From Aphelocoma coerulescens (taxonomy: Eukaryota; Chordata; Aves; Passeriformes; Corvidae), in NCBI RefSeq assembly GCF_041296385.1, contig NW_027183960.1, forward strand, positions 1,659,001-1,723,000: a stretch of 64,000 nt of DNA, read 5' to 3'. Numbering within the stretch: position 1 is the stretch's first letter; the number at the start of each line of letters is the position of its first letter. The position numbers and the translations under genes were made by a program. The notes beneath the pieces were generated by a model. The model ran no database searches, was not told the origin of the DNA, and worked only from the letters and a program-made list of their open reading frames with translations. Shown piece by piece: positions 11,106 to 23,140 of this stretch.

Positions 11106-11205
11106 CTGATATGTTGCAGTAAGCCACACTTTGATACTCTAGCACTTCTTGGGGTTTAAAGGTCACCTTGACTTTGGCCGAACAATTTGGCCCGATCTCT
11201 CCCTC
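11106..11205 (-). pseudogene. HYDIN: HYDIN exon (5th), start of ASH domain
   Basis: A 100-nt exon lies between acceptor CTTGTTTTAG and donor ATCAG|GTACAG. It encodes EGEIGPNCSAKVKVTFKPQE and then YQSVAYCNISG. FKPQ followed by a Cys-bearing strand is the standard HYDIN ASH layout. The entry phase is 0 and the exit phase 1, joining the exon at 9,857 perfectly. No lesion was seen. Confidence 0.85.
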
Positions 11206-11546
11206 CTAAAACAAGAAAGAGACAGCAAACCACTTATATTATAATATCACGTTTCTTGTTTTTACCCACAGTCCTGTAAACCTTTATTTAGAGCATCAAT
11301 GTTGAGGCAGGAGTGAACAACACAAGGAGCCCGCGGAAACCAAACCAAGCTCAACACACCGCTGGGAGCTCTTAATGCTCAGCCGATGAGCTCCCACTCT
11401 CCACAATATTCCTACTGCTCTTACACAAGCTCTTGGTGATTTCACGCTGCTGTCAGCTACAGTGGTGTGTAACTGCCATTGTGCACTGGCAGCTCTTGGC
11501 CTTAGATGGGCCACAGGAGTAACCAAGAAGAGAACACGATCTCCTT

Positions 11547-12242
11547 TGTTAAAAATGGGCTCAGGATTGAGCTTTAAAATAAACTTATTAACAAGAAATA
11601 AAAGACAGTAAGAGACCACTTGTGGCTAGTTGCCTCACACAAGACAAAGGGAGCAGCACTGAAAGCTTGACGCAGGCCGGGGCAAATAAAAGGCTCCTCT
11701 CCCAGCCTCAGGTGACACATTTTATCCCCCTAGTGCCCGCCTCCCGGCTGCCCCTTTCCCCGCCCAGCCAGAGCATCCTGCTTGCCTATCCCATGTCTAG
11801 AGTCCTTTGGTTGGCTCCTTGTCCTTTGGCTGTTGTCTGGGGTCTTCTGACTGCTCCGGGGTACATCCAGTAAAAGTCCTTCTTTTCCACCCTTATGTAG
11901 ATAACGGCTGAAGCCCTCCCTTTTGATTACCTCATAGGTTCGGGGGACCTCCCTCTTTGGTTACCTCATAGAGGTTCTGGAACATTCTCCTGTTCCCCAT
12001 TTTGTACCACAATCCCTATAATGATTTTTATTAACAATAAATATAATTAACACAGTAACTAATGACTTTTAACCTTGAATAAATTACAACAATTAAAACC
12101 TGATCAATGCACAATTGCTCAACTGTGGAAACCCTCAACCAACTCATTAACAACTTTCTTTATCCCCTAATTACCAATTTTTATTTCAACAATTAACCAA
12201 CAACTTTGTGAAAGCCAACTTTTCCTAACTCTGATCCTAACA
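11547..12242 (-). mobile_element. Solo LTR with 4-bp target duplication
   Basis: The element runs TG...CA (11,547-12,242, 696 bp) and is flanked by CCTT at 11,543-11,546 and 12,243-12,246, a 4-bp duplication typical of gammaretroviral integration. Its AT-rich edge resembles the LTR of the minus-strand provirus at 55,108 (TTTAAAATAAAC... AAGACAGTAAGAGACC against TTTAATATAAAGACAATAAGAGACAC), so I place it on the minus strand. No internal coding remains, so it is a solo LTR formed by LTR-LTR recombination. Confidence 0.65.
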
Positions 12243-12903
12243 CCTTCCTTGGAAATAAAAATATTAGTTTAACCTGTTTTGAAAGAAAGCAGAGGTGGTT
12301 GGGGTTATTCTAGGGTTTACTCCAAGATGAGAAGGGATTTTGCACTGTGCAGACATTAGGCATTCATCATCTCTCACTGTGCCAGTACTCAGAATCAGGG
12401 CTCTGGCTGATGGCAGGAGGTGGGGCTTTGTTTGCATAAACAGAAAAGGAAAAGGTTTTCTGTCCCTGTGTGCAGCAGAACCCAAAAAGCCCATTTGAAC
12501 CTGCCAGCCTTGTGTCCAGGCTCGCAGATGACACTGGAAGGGAGACTCAGAAACTTAGTGCAAGTCGTGGTTATACGAAGGGATTGGCATTTCTATGATT
12601 AACCTTGGGCTGAATTTGGCCTCCTTTTCCCAGTGAACCATTGCATGCTTCAGGTCAATATGTGAACTGGCAGTGCTCCAGCACCCCTGCTAAACCCCAC
12701 ACACCACGGGGTAGCCCCTACCTACAATAACTGGTCCCTGTGGACACGGCAAGGACAGGCCTTGGCTTTTTCAGGCTCCCACCCCTGCCTTGAGCCCGCA
12801 GGGCAGAAATGCTTTTAGTAGTGAGCTCTCTAGCCTCATCAGAAAATGGATGTCTTCCCTGTCAGCACATCAAGCCAGCTGAGGATCTGCTGAGTGACCA
12901 CAT

Positions 12904-12950
12904 GGGGGGGGAGGTGACGGGAAGGGGGGAGGGAGGAGGAAGAGGAGATG
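12904..12950 (+). other. G-rich tract, possible G-quadruplex
   Basis: Runs of 8, 6 and 3 Gs (ATGGGGGGGGAGG, AAGGGGGGAGGG) sit 20-60 bases downstream of a HYDIN exon, on the non-template strand relative to plus. Four or more G-runs with short loops meet the usual sequence rule for a quadruplex. Function is unknown. Confidence 0.4.
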
Positions 12951-12971
12951 AGGTTCTCAGCTATTACTCAG

Positions 12972-13164
12972 CAGTGGCTCAATGAAAAAAATTTCATCGG
13001 AGAACAGTATGGAGTCTTGTTGCACCTTTGCCATCTCCTCATCGACCATGTCGCTCAGGATGGCAGTGCGATCTTCACGAGTGCCCAGCTCCTCCATTAC
13101 TTTTTTCTCCTCCAGTAAATTTTCCAGCCAGACCCCTTTCTCCAGACTAAGCAAATGATAGAGC
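12972..13164 (-). pseudogene. HYDIN: HYDIN exon (4th) with lost splice donor
   Basis: A 193-nt exon follows acceptor GGCTGCAG. It encodes WLENLLEEKKVMEELG, EEMAKVQQDSILF and DEIFFIEPL, a linker plus the FIEPL lead-in to the next ASH domain. The coding frame requires the exon to end after the CTG at 12,972-12,974. The following bases read CTGAGT where the donor GTGAGT is expected, so the invariant GT has become CT (change at 12,971). The entry phase fits the 16,939 exon and the exit phase fits 11,205. Splicing at the only nearby GT would shift the frame. Confidence 0.75.
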
Positions 13165-14289
13165 CTGCAGCCGCAGGGAGAGACGAACCCAGCAGATCAT
13201 TTAATAAGCCACATATTTGCAGAGATCAGTGTAAGTGCAGGAGAGCAAAGCACCTGGAGAGTAGCAGCAGCAGCTCCTCAGCAAGGGGCTGACTCCGACC
13301 CACGGGGTCCCAAATGGATCAGAGGATCACTTGTTGTTCACTGGCATGGCATGCAGTTTTACTCCACACTTACAAGCTCAGGAGAGGTTTCGAAAGCCAG
13401 CAGCCCTCAAGAGAACCTTCTGGCTCAAAACCTCTGCCACAGCTGAGGGGAATCCACCAGCCACCCCAAATGGCTTTTCCATAAGCTAAGCTACTCAGGG
13501 GAGGCAGATCAAGATCAAGGAGTATCCATTGCAGGACTTCTCTGGGAAGAGGAAACTAAGCTGGGTTGCAGCTACAGGTCACCAGCATCACTCTTTGTTT
13601 CTTTCATTTTCAACCTGCCCTGTTCCCTATTCTGCCTTCCATGAGAGCATCCCAGAGCACTTCCAAAGGCAATTGATGAATTCAGACATTGCATCCCTTC
13701 AGTGACATTCAAGGTTTTATATGCATGAAAACAGAGGCCCTGAGAAGGGAAGGGACTTTTGTTGTGCAGGAGGGAGACAGCAAACTCCTGGAGAGACTTT
13801 TTCATGATCCAGGGCTTTTTGGGTCCCATCCCAGTGCATGTTCATAGAATGTGCTGAGAGGGAAAGGATCGTGCACTGTCTCCTCTCATAAAAATGTCCT
13901 CTCTGCTCTGAGATCTCACAGCAGGACAGTAGCCTTGGAGCTAAAACCATCCCTAAGACTGGAAGTAAGGAAGAACAAAACGTCATGGTCAAAGTCTAGG
14001 ACACAAAATGGCATGAAAACAAATGTAATTGGAAAAAAACCCACAAAACCAAAACCAGGCTGAAGTTAACTGTGGGGAAACCTAGTTGCTTCTGAGGGGA
14101 AAGTGGATCACTTGGGGTCCAGGCTGAGGCAGGCAAGTGGGAAAAAATGGAAATAAACAGTCCAGGGAAGTAGCCAGAGAATGTCAGGGGGTTTTCTTTT
14201 AACACACAGAGCTTGCATGGAAGTCAGATACTGTGTAAGTAGATAGAGAACAGTAGAAAACCAAGAAGCCCAGGGCACTAAAGGACCCT

Positions 14290-16720
14290 CTTGCCATCCA
14301 TTCAAGCTTGGCAAGGGTCGATCGCCTGGTCCTTGGCAGACAATTTAAAATGGCGCTGGGGAGTGGGAGTGACCCAGACCGCAGCAAACAGGGGCTTGCT
14401 ATGGCAGTTTTGGCACGGCAGTTTTGGCACGCAGTTTGTCGGTTTTTGCGTGGCCATTCACGCAAGCAGGCTGAACAGAAAGGGTGCAGCCACCTACCCT
14501 CCTGGTAGTGGCTCGTGTCTTTTTGCTGGTTCTGAGGAGCTTGCATTTCCCCCTCTCCCCAGGAATGGCTTACAAATTATCAAAAGCCATTGCTGCTGCT
14601 GCCAGCAAGAGTGTACTAACCCAAACAGAACCCCCAGGAAGGATGCAGCTGTGCAGGCCCCTGGCTGCAGGGAGGGTCTGAGCCTGGCATTAGTGCCAGA
14701 GGACAGCGCACAAGACACCTGTGTGTGGTGTGAGCAGGTGGATGATCTGTTCTGTCCGGTGGCAGAGCTTAAGGAAGAAGTGGAAAGGCTGAGGGAGTAT
14801 TAGGGAGAGGGAAAGGGAAAAAGGCTGGTGGAGTTATACCCTTCCAACCCTGAGAGAAGCTCAGCAGCAGTCAGAGGAGCCCTGCCCTTCCTGCCACCAG
14901 GCAGAAGGAGAAGACCTAGGAGATGGTGGGGAATGGAAATGGGTCCCTTCTGGGGAGGTAATAAAATTCCATCCTGACCCCCATCACCTACCCAGATGCC
15001 CTGACAGAAGAGGTACGAGGCCCTGGATCCAGAGGGTCAGGCAGATGACACTAAAGAAAAAATTCTGTCTGGAGAGTCTTTCAGTTACACTTTGTCTGTC
15101 AGACAAATCACAATCTCAAGTGTTAAGAAGAGTAGCTGCAGTATGTGACTCCCTTCTAAGAGGAGCTGAGGGCCCTGTATGTTGACCGGATACATTCCAC
15201 AGGGAAGTCTGCTGCCTCCCTGGGATACAGGTAGTAGATATCACCAGAAGATTCCCTAATAACTAAATGAACTAAATCAGCTCTCTGATTATTACTCTGT
15301 TGGTTGTCCAGGCTGGCAGTGATGAGGCTGACAGGAAAGGCACCAGGGTAATTAAAAAGAACTTCAAGGTTCTGAGTCAACTGGTTGATGGGGCAGGAGC
15401 ACAGGTGGTGTTCTCAGTTCTTTCAGGAGCAGGGATGAATGATGAAAGGAACAAGAAAACATCATCAATAGGTGGTTTAAGGACTGGTACCATCGGTGAA
15501 ATTTTGGGTTTTTTGATCGGGGGCAACTTTTACGGCACCTGGCCTGCTAGAGCCCCTGAGCTGGCAGGTCTGATTGAGAGGGCTTTGAACTAGATTTGAA
15601 GGGAAAGGGGATGAAACCACACTCTCCAGAGAGGAGCCTAAGGGCGGTATGCCAGAGTTAGGGGTGAAGTCAGCAGCCCAGCTGAAGTGCACGTACACTA
15701 ATGCACGCATTAGTGACACACGTAACAAACAGGAGAAGCTGGAAGTCATGGTAGAGCAGAAAAGCTATGATGTAGTCGCCATCGTGGAAACATGGTGGGA
15801 CGACTTGCATGACTGGAGTGCTGCAGTGGATGGCTACAAGCTCTTCAGAAGAGATGGGAGAGGGAGAAGAGGTGGAGGGGTGGCTCTGTATATTAGGGAG
15901 GCTCTTGACGCCATGGAACTTGAGATTAATGATGATAAAGTTGAGTGCCTGTGCGTGAGAATCAGAGGAAGGACAACAAGGCTGACATCCCAGGGGGGGA
16001 GTCTGTTATAGAACACCCAACCAGGACCAAGAGGTGGATGTGTTATTCTACAAGCAGCTGAAGGATGTTTCAAGATTGCCAGCACTTGTTCTTGTAGGTG
16101 ACTTTAACCTGACAGATGTCTGCTGGGAACTCAACACAGCAGAGAAGAGGCAATCTAGGAGGTTCTTAGAGTATATGGAGGAGAGATTCTTATCACAGCC
16201 GGTGAGTGATCCTACAAGGGGTGGAGCTCTGCTGGACCTGCTGTTCCTAAACAGAGAAGGGCTGGTGGGAGATGTGGTCGGAGGCCATCTGGGGTACAGT
16301 GACTGTGAAATAATAGAGTTCTCAATATTCAGTGAAACAAGGAGAGGCATCAACTAAACTTCTCCTCTGGACTTCTGGAGGGCAGACTTCGGCCTGTTCA
16401 AGAGGCTGATTTGGAGAGTACCTTGGGAAACAGCCTTTAAAAACAAAGGGGTCCAGGAAGGATAGACATTCTTCAAGAAAGAAGTCTTGAAGGCACAGGA
16501 ACAGACTGTCCCAATGTGCTGAAAGACGAGCTGATGGGGAAGACAACCAGCCCAGATAGGCAAGGAGCTTTTGAAGGATCTAAGGGAAAAAAAGAGGGTG
16601 TATGACCTTTGGAAAGAGGGGCAGGCAACTCAGGAAATGTTTAAGGATGTTGCCAGGTCACGTAGGAAGAAAATTAGAGAGGCAAAAGCCCAATTAGAAC
16701 TTGAGGAAATCCAGTCATTG
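14290..16720 (+). mobile_element. CR1 LINE, 5' portion with ORF1 trace and ORF2 endonuclease
   Basis: The 5' region (about 14,340-14,450) holds the repeated GCAGTTTTGGCACG motif of CR1 leaders. A CVWCEQVDDLFCPVAELKEE segment at 14,715-14,800 is ORF1 (Cys pairs then coiled coil). ORF2 begins near 15,670 with the APE-type endonuclease: ETWWDD, DGYKLFRRD, GGGVALYIREA (15,780-15,910), then LVGDFN (16,095) and GHLGYSD (16,290), in two frames with a break near 16,010. The region continues to AKAQLELEE at about 16,690. Reverse transcriptase and the 3' tail are missing, which is opposite to usual LINE 5' truncation. Confidence 0.85.
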
Positions 16721-16938
16721 AGATCAACCTTTCCTCCCCAAAACGCCATCCTTGGCTGGAGTATAAATGGAACTGGAATGCAAAGTGCTGAGCTCCTGAA
16801 GCCCAGGGACACACACCCTAATTTCAGAGATGGTTTACTTGACCTAAACCATTCAAAAGCACCAACAAACCCCTAAGGCCATACATTAGTTTTAGTCTTG
16901 GGCCACGTATTTCACTGAAATGCATCTTTCAAACCCAC

Positions 16939-17140
16939 CTCATCTTCTTTTGATTCTCTTCTTCCTCATTAGGATAAGTCCTCCACTGGAAATGGGCTGT
17001 GGTGTCACTCCTGTTTTCGATGACCATGGTTGTGTGGCACAACATGGTGATGTAAGACTTCTCAAGCTCCACGGAGTATGTGCTCAACCCAACGTTGAGA
17101 TCTATAGCTTCTCCATGAAGTTCTGTCTGGATAGTTTCAT
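16939..17140 (-). pseudogene. HYDIN: HYDIN exon (3rd)
   Basis: A 202-nt exon lies between acceptor TTTGTTCCAG and donor ATGAG|GTGGGT. It encodes GEAIDLNVGLSTYSVELEK, then MVIENRSDTTAHFQWRTYP and an acidic coiled end. Repeated beta-strand motifs (IENRSD...HFQW) match HYDIN. The frame is open. The entry phase (2 nt needed) does not fit the exit phase of the exon at 21,097 (2 nt left), so an exon that should lie between them is absent or unrecognisable. Confidence 0.85.
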
Positions 17141-20100
17141 CTGGAACAAAGCAAAGAGGAGTCTTTGCTCAGCTCAGGCACTGATGGAAGCACAAGGAAC
17201 AGAGCAAGCCACAGGTGACAGAAGAAAGTGTCACAGCTTTTAGCTGAATAAGCAGTTCTATGGATCAGTACATTTATCACATCCTGACAGCTCTGTGTGT
17301 ACAGAGTGAGGATGTCCTGGGCACCTCTTTAAACGCTTTATTTCCGAGTGTGTTTGTAGAGATTTGGCCCCAAGGTGACAGTATTTACAGTGGGATTTGT
17401 CAGATGTGCTCAGGTGACCCATGCTGATCACTGGGAATTCTGCATCAAAGTCCTTCAGGTGACGCTGAGGAGCCCTGTTCAGTCCTGGCTTGCCCAGGGT
17501 CTTCCCTGGGCGTCCTGCGAGACTCCTGTCTCTCCTGATCCCTTGTTGCTGACAAGAAAATATGCTTGGGGGCATGTGGGCAGAAAAGGAAGGCCCAGAG
17601 GAACAAGTGAAGTGACAGCCCACAGCAGGAGGGGACACGAGCAAGGAAACACAAGCCAGTGCTCTGCAATATGACAAACAACTACAAAATGAACACCATG
17701 AAAATCATCATCTCTCTGTCCAAATGCACAGCCACATCAGTCTTGAAATATTTGATATTGTTCTCATCTCAAAAACCAAGCTGGAGCATTTCAAATTAAA
17801 TAAAAAAGGGACAAAGGAAAGATTAATAAGTAGAGAGCAGCTTCTATATGAAGACTGAATGGGATTCCTCAGTCTGGAAATCAAATGGGAGATAGATGGG
17901 AGAGGTTTGCAACAGCATGAGTGGCCTGGGGAATGGGGATGAGGAAAAATTTGTCTTGATTTGTTATCAAATAGGAACTCGAGGGCCTGAAAATGTTATG
18001 AGACAGAAATTACACACGTGTAGAGGGCAACATAGAAAAAGCATCCGTGACAAGACAATGGAGAAGCAGCATACAGGACAGAAGCGTGCAAGAAATACGT
18101 TGCATTGGAGTGAGTCTGATGGACACCTCACACACGGCACTGCCCAGGAATAAAATAAAACTTCACCCAGATATAGCCACACAGTAGTGGAGAATCAAGG
18201 GTCTGACCGTCAGCAATCCCATCAGAGAATGGTTTGTGAAAAGCACAGAGAGGGTTAAGAACTATCTGCATGCACAATTTGACACTGACTGCCTCAGGAA
18301 TTTCTTTTTTCCTGCTGCCTATAAACCTCATCTCAAGAGATGCAAATGTTAGGGCACTACCTGCCCTGTGAGATTACAGCCTAGGAATCAGACAGGGAAA
18401 AGGAGCTCCTCCTTGAAGACCAAGGAATAATTACTGTTGAATTTGCAGTGTGGTTCTTTGATTTCTTCTACCTTGAAGAAAGGTTTCTTCTACCTGATTT
18501 AGCCTAAAAAGGGCACATTTTATCAGCATTTCAATGAAAGCTGTTTTAAGAAAAGGAGCAATCAACACTCTGAAAGAGTACAAATGCACATTAGAGGACT
18601 ACAGTGGCATGGAAACAAGACCCAAAAGGAGGATGCCATTTACAATCTGAAGGATCCAGTCCCAGTTAAATGAAGCACCATTACCAGGAGCACATCAAGG
18701 AAACAGAACAGAAGGTTTCTGTGTATTTACCAGCAATGCAGTCTGGGACTCTGGGTTGTCATCCAGGCTGGTTAACTGTTTGCTTGGCCCCCCAGACAAA
18801 CTCTGTGCAATGTGTTGGAAATAATTATGCAAATGTGTTGGTGCACTTTGATTTAACAGGAGCAATTAAGATTGGTCACCAGGTAAACAGCTCTTGCCTG
18901 ATAGACACAAGACTCCGTGCTTTGATGCACAGGGACAGGTCAGGTGAAATGTGCTTCTGCCCAGCAGCTGCTGGGCTTTGTGCTCCTGCAGAGCGTCACT
19001 GAGGAAATAAAAGTTCCTGGCCTTGGTGCTTTGCTAGTGGTCAATCTGTCACCTTAAAAGTGTGTTCTGGGGAGTTTGGTGATGAATGCATCACACACAA
19101 AAATAAGGAGAACATCTGGCAAGCTGAACTTTATTCATGTCAGTAGTGACAGCTGATGAAGGTGCTTCAGGTTCTGCTCATTAAGGACGTATTGCTGCAA
19201 TTATGGGCCTGGCCTGTTCCCATTACCAGTAGTGAGAGCATCACTACTGGCTGATGGAGAAGCCTTGGGCCAGAAATGTTTATGTGCTGGACCTGAGACT
19301 TTGGAGAGAGGGGAGGAAAGACAAGGCCCCACCAGCCCCAGAGCTGGATTACTGTACGTGTTTCTGCATCTGCCCCAGGGGTGGTGCCAGGACTGCTGCA
19401 GGTCTCTGCTGAGGCTAGGGGGGATCAGTGCCTGGTGTGGGCAAGGCACAGGATTTTTTTCTTATTCTTTTTCCAGAGATTGCACCAGAACAGAGAAGCT
19501 GCAAGTTAAGGGAATCTCTGGCCACACTTCAGCGCTGCCTTCCATCCCATCCCTTTCCCACTCCTGTCCCATGTCTACATACTCCTGCCCTCAGTTAGCA
19601 GGATGGGAAATAACACTCCTGGGGGTGACTTCAGGGGTTGCCTGAGAAAGAAGGTATCTTCTCATTTCCAAATTTTCAGAAGAGGATCCATCCAAGCTCA
19701 GAACTCAGCTGTCAGGACTGAAAAACTGAGTGCAAATCAACCCCTGCATCTCCTACATCCCAACCTAGGCTGTACCCACCAGACTCCTCTGTTACTGCTG
19801 TAGCAGTCGTCTCTCACATATAGACTTGGCTCCCCAAGACCCAAGGACACAAGCTCTGCAGTTAAACTTAACTCCTCTGAATTTCAGCCAACATCACTAA
19901 GCTCTTCCCTGAGCCCACACATACGAAGAGCTGTGAAGGAGACATCCCTGTCACTGTAATAACCAAATGAAAACCACTGCCAAGAGATGGGGCTGGCAGG
20001 CTACATTTCGGCCTTTTATCTGTTCATTGTGAGCTGTTCCTTGAGATAGTTCTCATCCTGTTAGATCTACCCTTTCCATGAATCACTACTGCACCTGACA

Positions 20101-21096
20101 GGCAGAAAAGGTAAGGTATGAAGGGGGTTCTAATGGCTTGCTTTCTTCGGCTTTTTAACTAGATCCATTTGGATGTTTGTTTTCTTGTATGGCATCCAAA
20201 GACACATCCAGATCTCCCACGGGCACCTTGCAAGCCCCAGACACTGGTCTTGCTTTGAGCAGTGTGTTTGCTCAAATGATTTCCAGAGGTCCCTTCCAGC
20301 AAAAGTTATTCTATATTTTTTTCTTCTAAATCAGCCCAATTGCTTTTCACATATTCTCTAAATGTGTCATATTTCCTACACACCTGTGCATATACCTATG
20401 GGCACGTGCTATACTGACAGGCATTAGAGGAGCTCGACCTTTATGAAAGTTCCCAATGAAGAATTCATGAAATTATGGCAAACATTTAACACAAAACAAA
20501 ATTGAAAAACAGAGCAGAAACACAGGAACTTCAGAGTATTTACAAAGAAATCTCAATGAAAGGGGGCCCGACCTTATTCAGAGATTTAAATCATCTGTTC
20601 GAAATTTTAAACTGGCTTTCAAAGGTTCATCATGGAACAGAAGAGGTGACTGATGCCCTCAGCTGACAAGGGAAATCAGATCAGCTTTAAGTAACAGGAA
20701 CTGCACAGGCTGCCCACAACATAGCTCATGTTGGGCATCAAATGTGGGGACTGCTGGAATGCCACATGCCTGTGTCTTCCCAGAGAATTTGGTTACCTAC
20801 TCCTGTCTATTTGGCTGACAGTGCTGAGTAACCATTTCAGAAGCTGCTTGTGCTCAGGAGGGTGCAAGCCAGCTACTAACATGTTCCAGCACCCTCCAGG
20901 AAACCTGGGACAGAGAAAGCTCAAAGGTTGCATCCTGCTAAGAACACTGGAAACAAGAGCAGATGCCACCCATCCTGCTCACTTCCAGCCAGGGCTTCAG
21001 GGCAGCAGCTCCGATGCTCTGCTTCCTTTTGTTACTCTTTCCCAACTCTGTTTTCACCCAAAGGTGTGTTGCATAAGAATGGATGAGCTGCCTCAC
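17141..21096. other. Intronic DNA; expected HYDIN exon not found
   Basis: About 4 kb of minus-strand intron. By exon phase an ASH-domain exon must once have been here. I looked for its splice sites and beta-strand motifs by eye and saw none. The only recognisable repeat is a short CR1 tail at 20,200-20,315. Deletion or strong decay of the exon is the simplest reading. Confidence 0.5.
20200..20315 (+). mobile_element. CR1 LINE, short 3' fragment
   Basis: CTTTGAGCAGTGTGTTTGC, GATTTCCAGAGGTCCCTTCC and TTATTCTATAT are in the order seen at CR1 3' ends. This is an old, diverged copy within the HYDIN region. Confidence 0.75.
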
Positions 21097-21293
21097 CTCT
21101 TGGTGCTCATCTCCTAATGAGCTTCCAGGTTTCCAGTGTTTTCCAGCAGAGTCTTCTCACTGCTGCATTTGACTATACAGACTGGGAAGTCCAGCTGGTC
21201 AGGGAAGTCCAGGATAGGTCGGCCACCAATGGCCTGAATTGGCACAACTATCCTTTCCTTTCCACTGGTGCAGGAGAGCTCATGGGAATAATC
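21097..21293 (-). pseudogene. HYDIN: HYDIN exon (2nd) with premature TAG
   Basis: A 197-nt exon has acceptor TTTTCCTGCAG and donor AAGAG|GTGAGG. It encodes DYSHELSCTSGKERIVVPIQ, IGGRPILDFPDQLDFP and KCSSEKTLLENTGN, strongly HYDIN-like. Codon 60 is TAG (21,114-21,116), six codons before the donor, while the frame on either side still reads as HYDIN (GNLEAH, then MSTK). The first codon joins the exon at 22,716 in phase. This nonsense codon is direct evidence that this copy cannot make full-length protein. Confidence 0.85.
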
Positions 21294-22715
21294 CTGCAGG
21301 AAAAGAAACTGGCTCAGCACAGGGCATTTAGTGCCATCTCCATGGCAGAAGAAAAACCATTTCCTATAACCCTTCAAGGGCATCAATTTACCACTTCCAC
21401 CCCCAAAATCAACATTAAGTCCTACTAATATGTCGCATTTTAAAGGCACCAGTGCACTTTGCAAAACCTGTCTCGGTGGCATTAAGCTCTTGTGTCATAC
21501 AGAGAACTGCCCTACGCCACCATAATTTTTACTCTAAATTTTAATGATGTTAAATAATTCCTAAGTCTCTTCAAAGGTACATGGAGCTAGGGAACACAGG
21601 ACATTCCTCTTTAGGTTTCTATATTCCTGCTGTTTGAGAATAGGACAAAGTGTTAAACTGACTCTAAGCAGCAAAAGGAAGATGAGAAAACAGCTGCACC
21701 CAAAGAGATCCTGCACCTCTGGCCTGGCGTAGAAACATCAGTTGTCTCAGAGCTTTCCTCTAACTTTGCCTGTCCAACCAAATCAGGAGAAGAACAGTGC
21801 TAAGAGGTAGCAGGATGCTGTTGGAAAGAGCCTCTCTTTGTTTCCCTGCAAGGCATCCTCCCTTCCACGCCATGTCCTAAACCCTTCTGTATGAACGAGT
21901 CCCAGATCACAGCATCAACCCTTCAAATCACAGCACTGAGATCAGACTTGCCAGGGCCTCAGCACTGCTGTTCAAACCTCCAAGGAAAAGCACGTCTGGC
22001 ACAGAATGGGTGCTAGTTGACAGAGCAACCACAGTGACAGGCATGAAGACAGAGCCACAGCAGTGTCACTGCCACAGGCTCTGGGGTCACAGGTCTGTCT
22101 GCCTGCAGGTTGTACCTGCCCTACACGAGCTCTTTCAGGCAGGTGTCTAAGTCACCTGCAGCTCACCAACCTTCTGCTGACTAAGGGCACCTAGAGATCA
22201 GTGTGCCTGTGCCAGGCTGGCTCCCTGCCACAGGCATGGCACATCCTCTGCCCTGGCCCTGCAGTAGTATCATGGTCAGTATCATGCATCTGGGACAGCA
22301 CAGCTGCAAGGCTGGAGAACAGAGGGTGTGAAAAAGCACTGTCTGTGCTCCAGTCCAGGGTGAGGCAGGGAAGCTGTTGCCAGTTGGGAAGGAGGAAAGC
22401 TCTCTGACCTTTTTGTTCCTCTGGTATTCTCCACAATAATTAAACCCCTTCCACTGTGCCTAGAGATGGCTGAACACATATCAACACTCCTCTGTCATTT
22501 TCATACTGTTCCCTGTGCATCTGCCCTTGGGAATGCTCAGCCATGTGCAGGGAGGGGAAGCAGAGCCTGCCAGGCCTGCATGCAGTGCCTGACAGCACAT
22601 GCCAAGGTGTGACTGGCTGCAGGCTGCCTGCCCAGGGCCTGAAGCGAATGGAACGGGCTGTACCCAGAGTGCAATGGAAACCATGGCTTTGGAGGTAACG
22701 CTCCTCCAGTCTCAC

Positions 22716-22805
22716 CTTGTTCTCGTCAGGGGTGAAGTGGATACGCACAATGTGATGCGCGCCTGCCGGCACTCTATGGTACGCATCTGTATGCATACGA
22801 TATTG
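22716..22805 (-). pseudogene. HYDIN: HYDIN exon (1st seen in this fragment)
   Basis: A 90-nt exon (30 codons) runs from a TTAGCAG acceptor to donor AACAAG|GTGAGA. It encodes YHRVPAGAHHIVRIHFTPDE, the strand before DYSHEL in the next exon, with phase 0 at the junction. The acceptor could be three bases further out (22,808). About 150 bp beyond it ERV sequence begins, so the more 5' part of the gene is cut off or lies outside the window. Confidence 0.8.
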
Positions 22806-22949
22806 CTGCTAACAAGAATTTCTCTTGCTATTTTCTAAGTCGTGGGATACTTTTCTCTCTCAGAGAAGATATTCACAGAGTTTGTAAACCATGAACATCT
22901 GCGACCTTGAAAAAGCTTTGTTTATAGTACAGTAGAAAAATATTTTGAC

Positions 22950-23140
22950 AATGGATGTTTTAGGATTCTAGCCAATCACCCCCAAGGGGTGGCTGACCCT
23001 TTGTCCAATTAGACTATGAAGAAAAAAGTCTATAAAAGAGTTTGTAAAATAATTAAAGAAATCAATCCTGCTGCATAATTCCTGCCTGCTGGATCTTCTC
23101 TCCTCCTCCCTGCAGCTGCGGGGTACTATCGGGGGAAATA
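22950..23140 (+). mobile_element. Partial LTR
   Basis: A TGTTTTAGG start near 22,953, CCAATCAC, CCAATTAG and TATAAAAG at 23,031-23,038 give a compact LTR-like promoter. It runs into a retroviral env tail, so it may be the remains of an LTR from an element nested with the next one. The boundaries are uncertain. Confidence 0.4.

Noticed and set aside
13842..13880. Possible CR1 end in reverse (TTCATAGAATGTGCTGAGAGG)
   Set aside because: Only about 30 bases look CR1-like and the following sequence does not continue the pattern.
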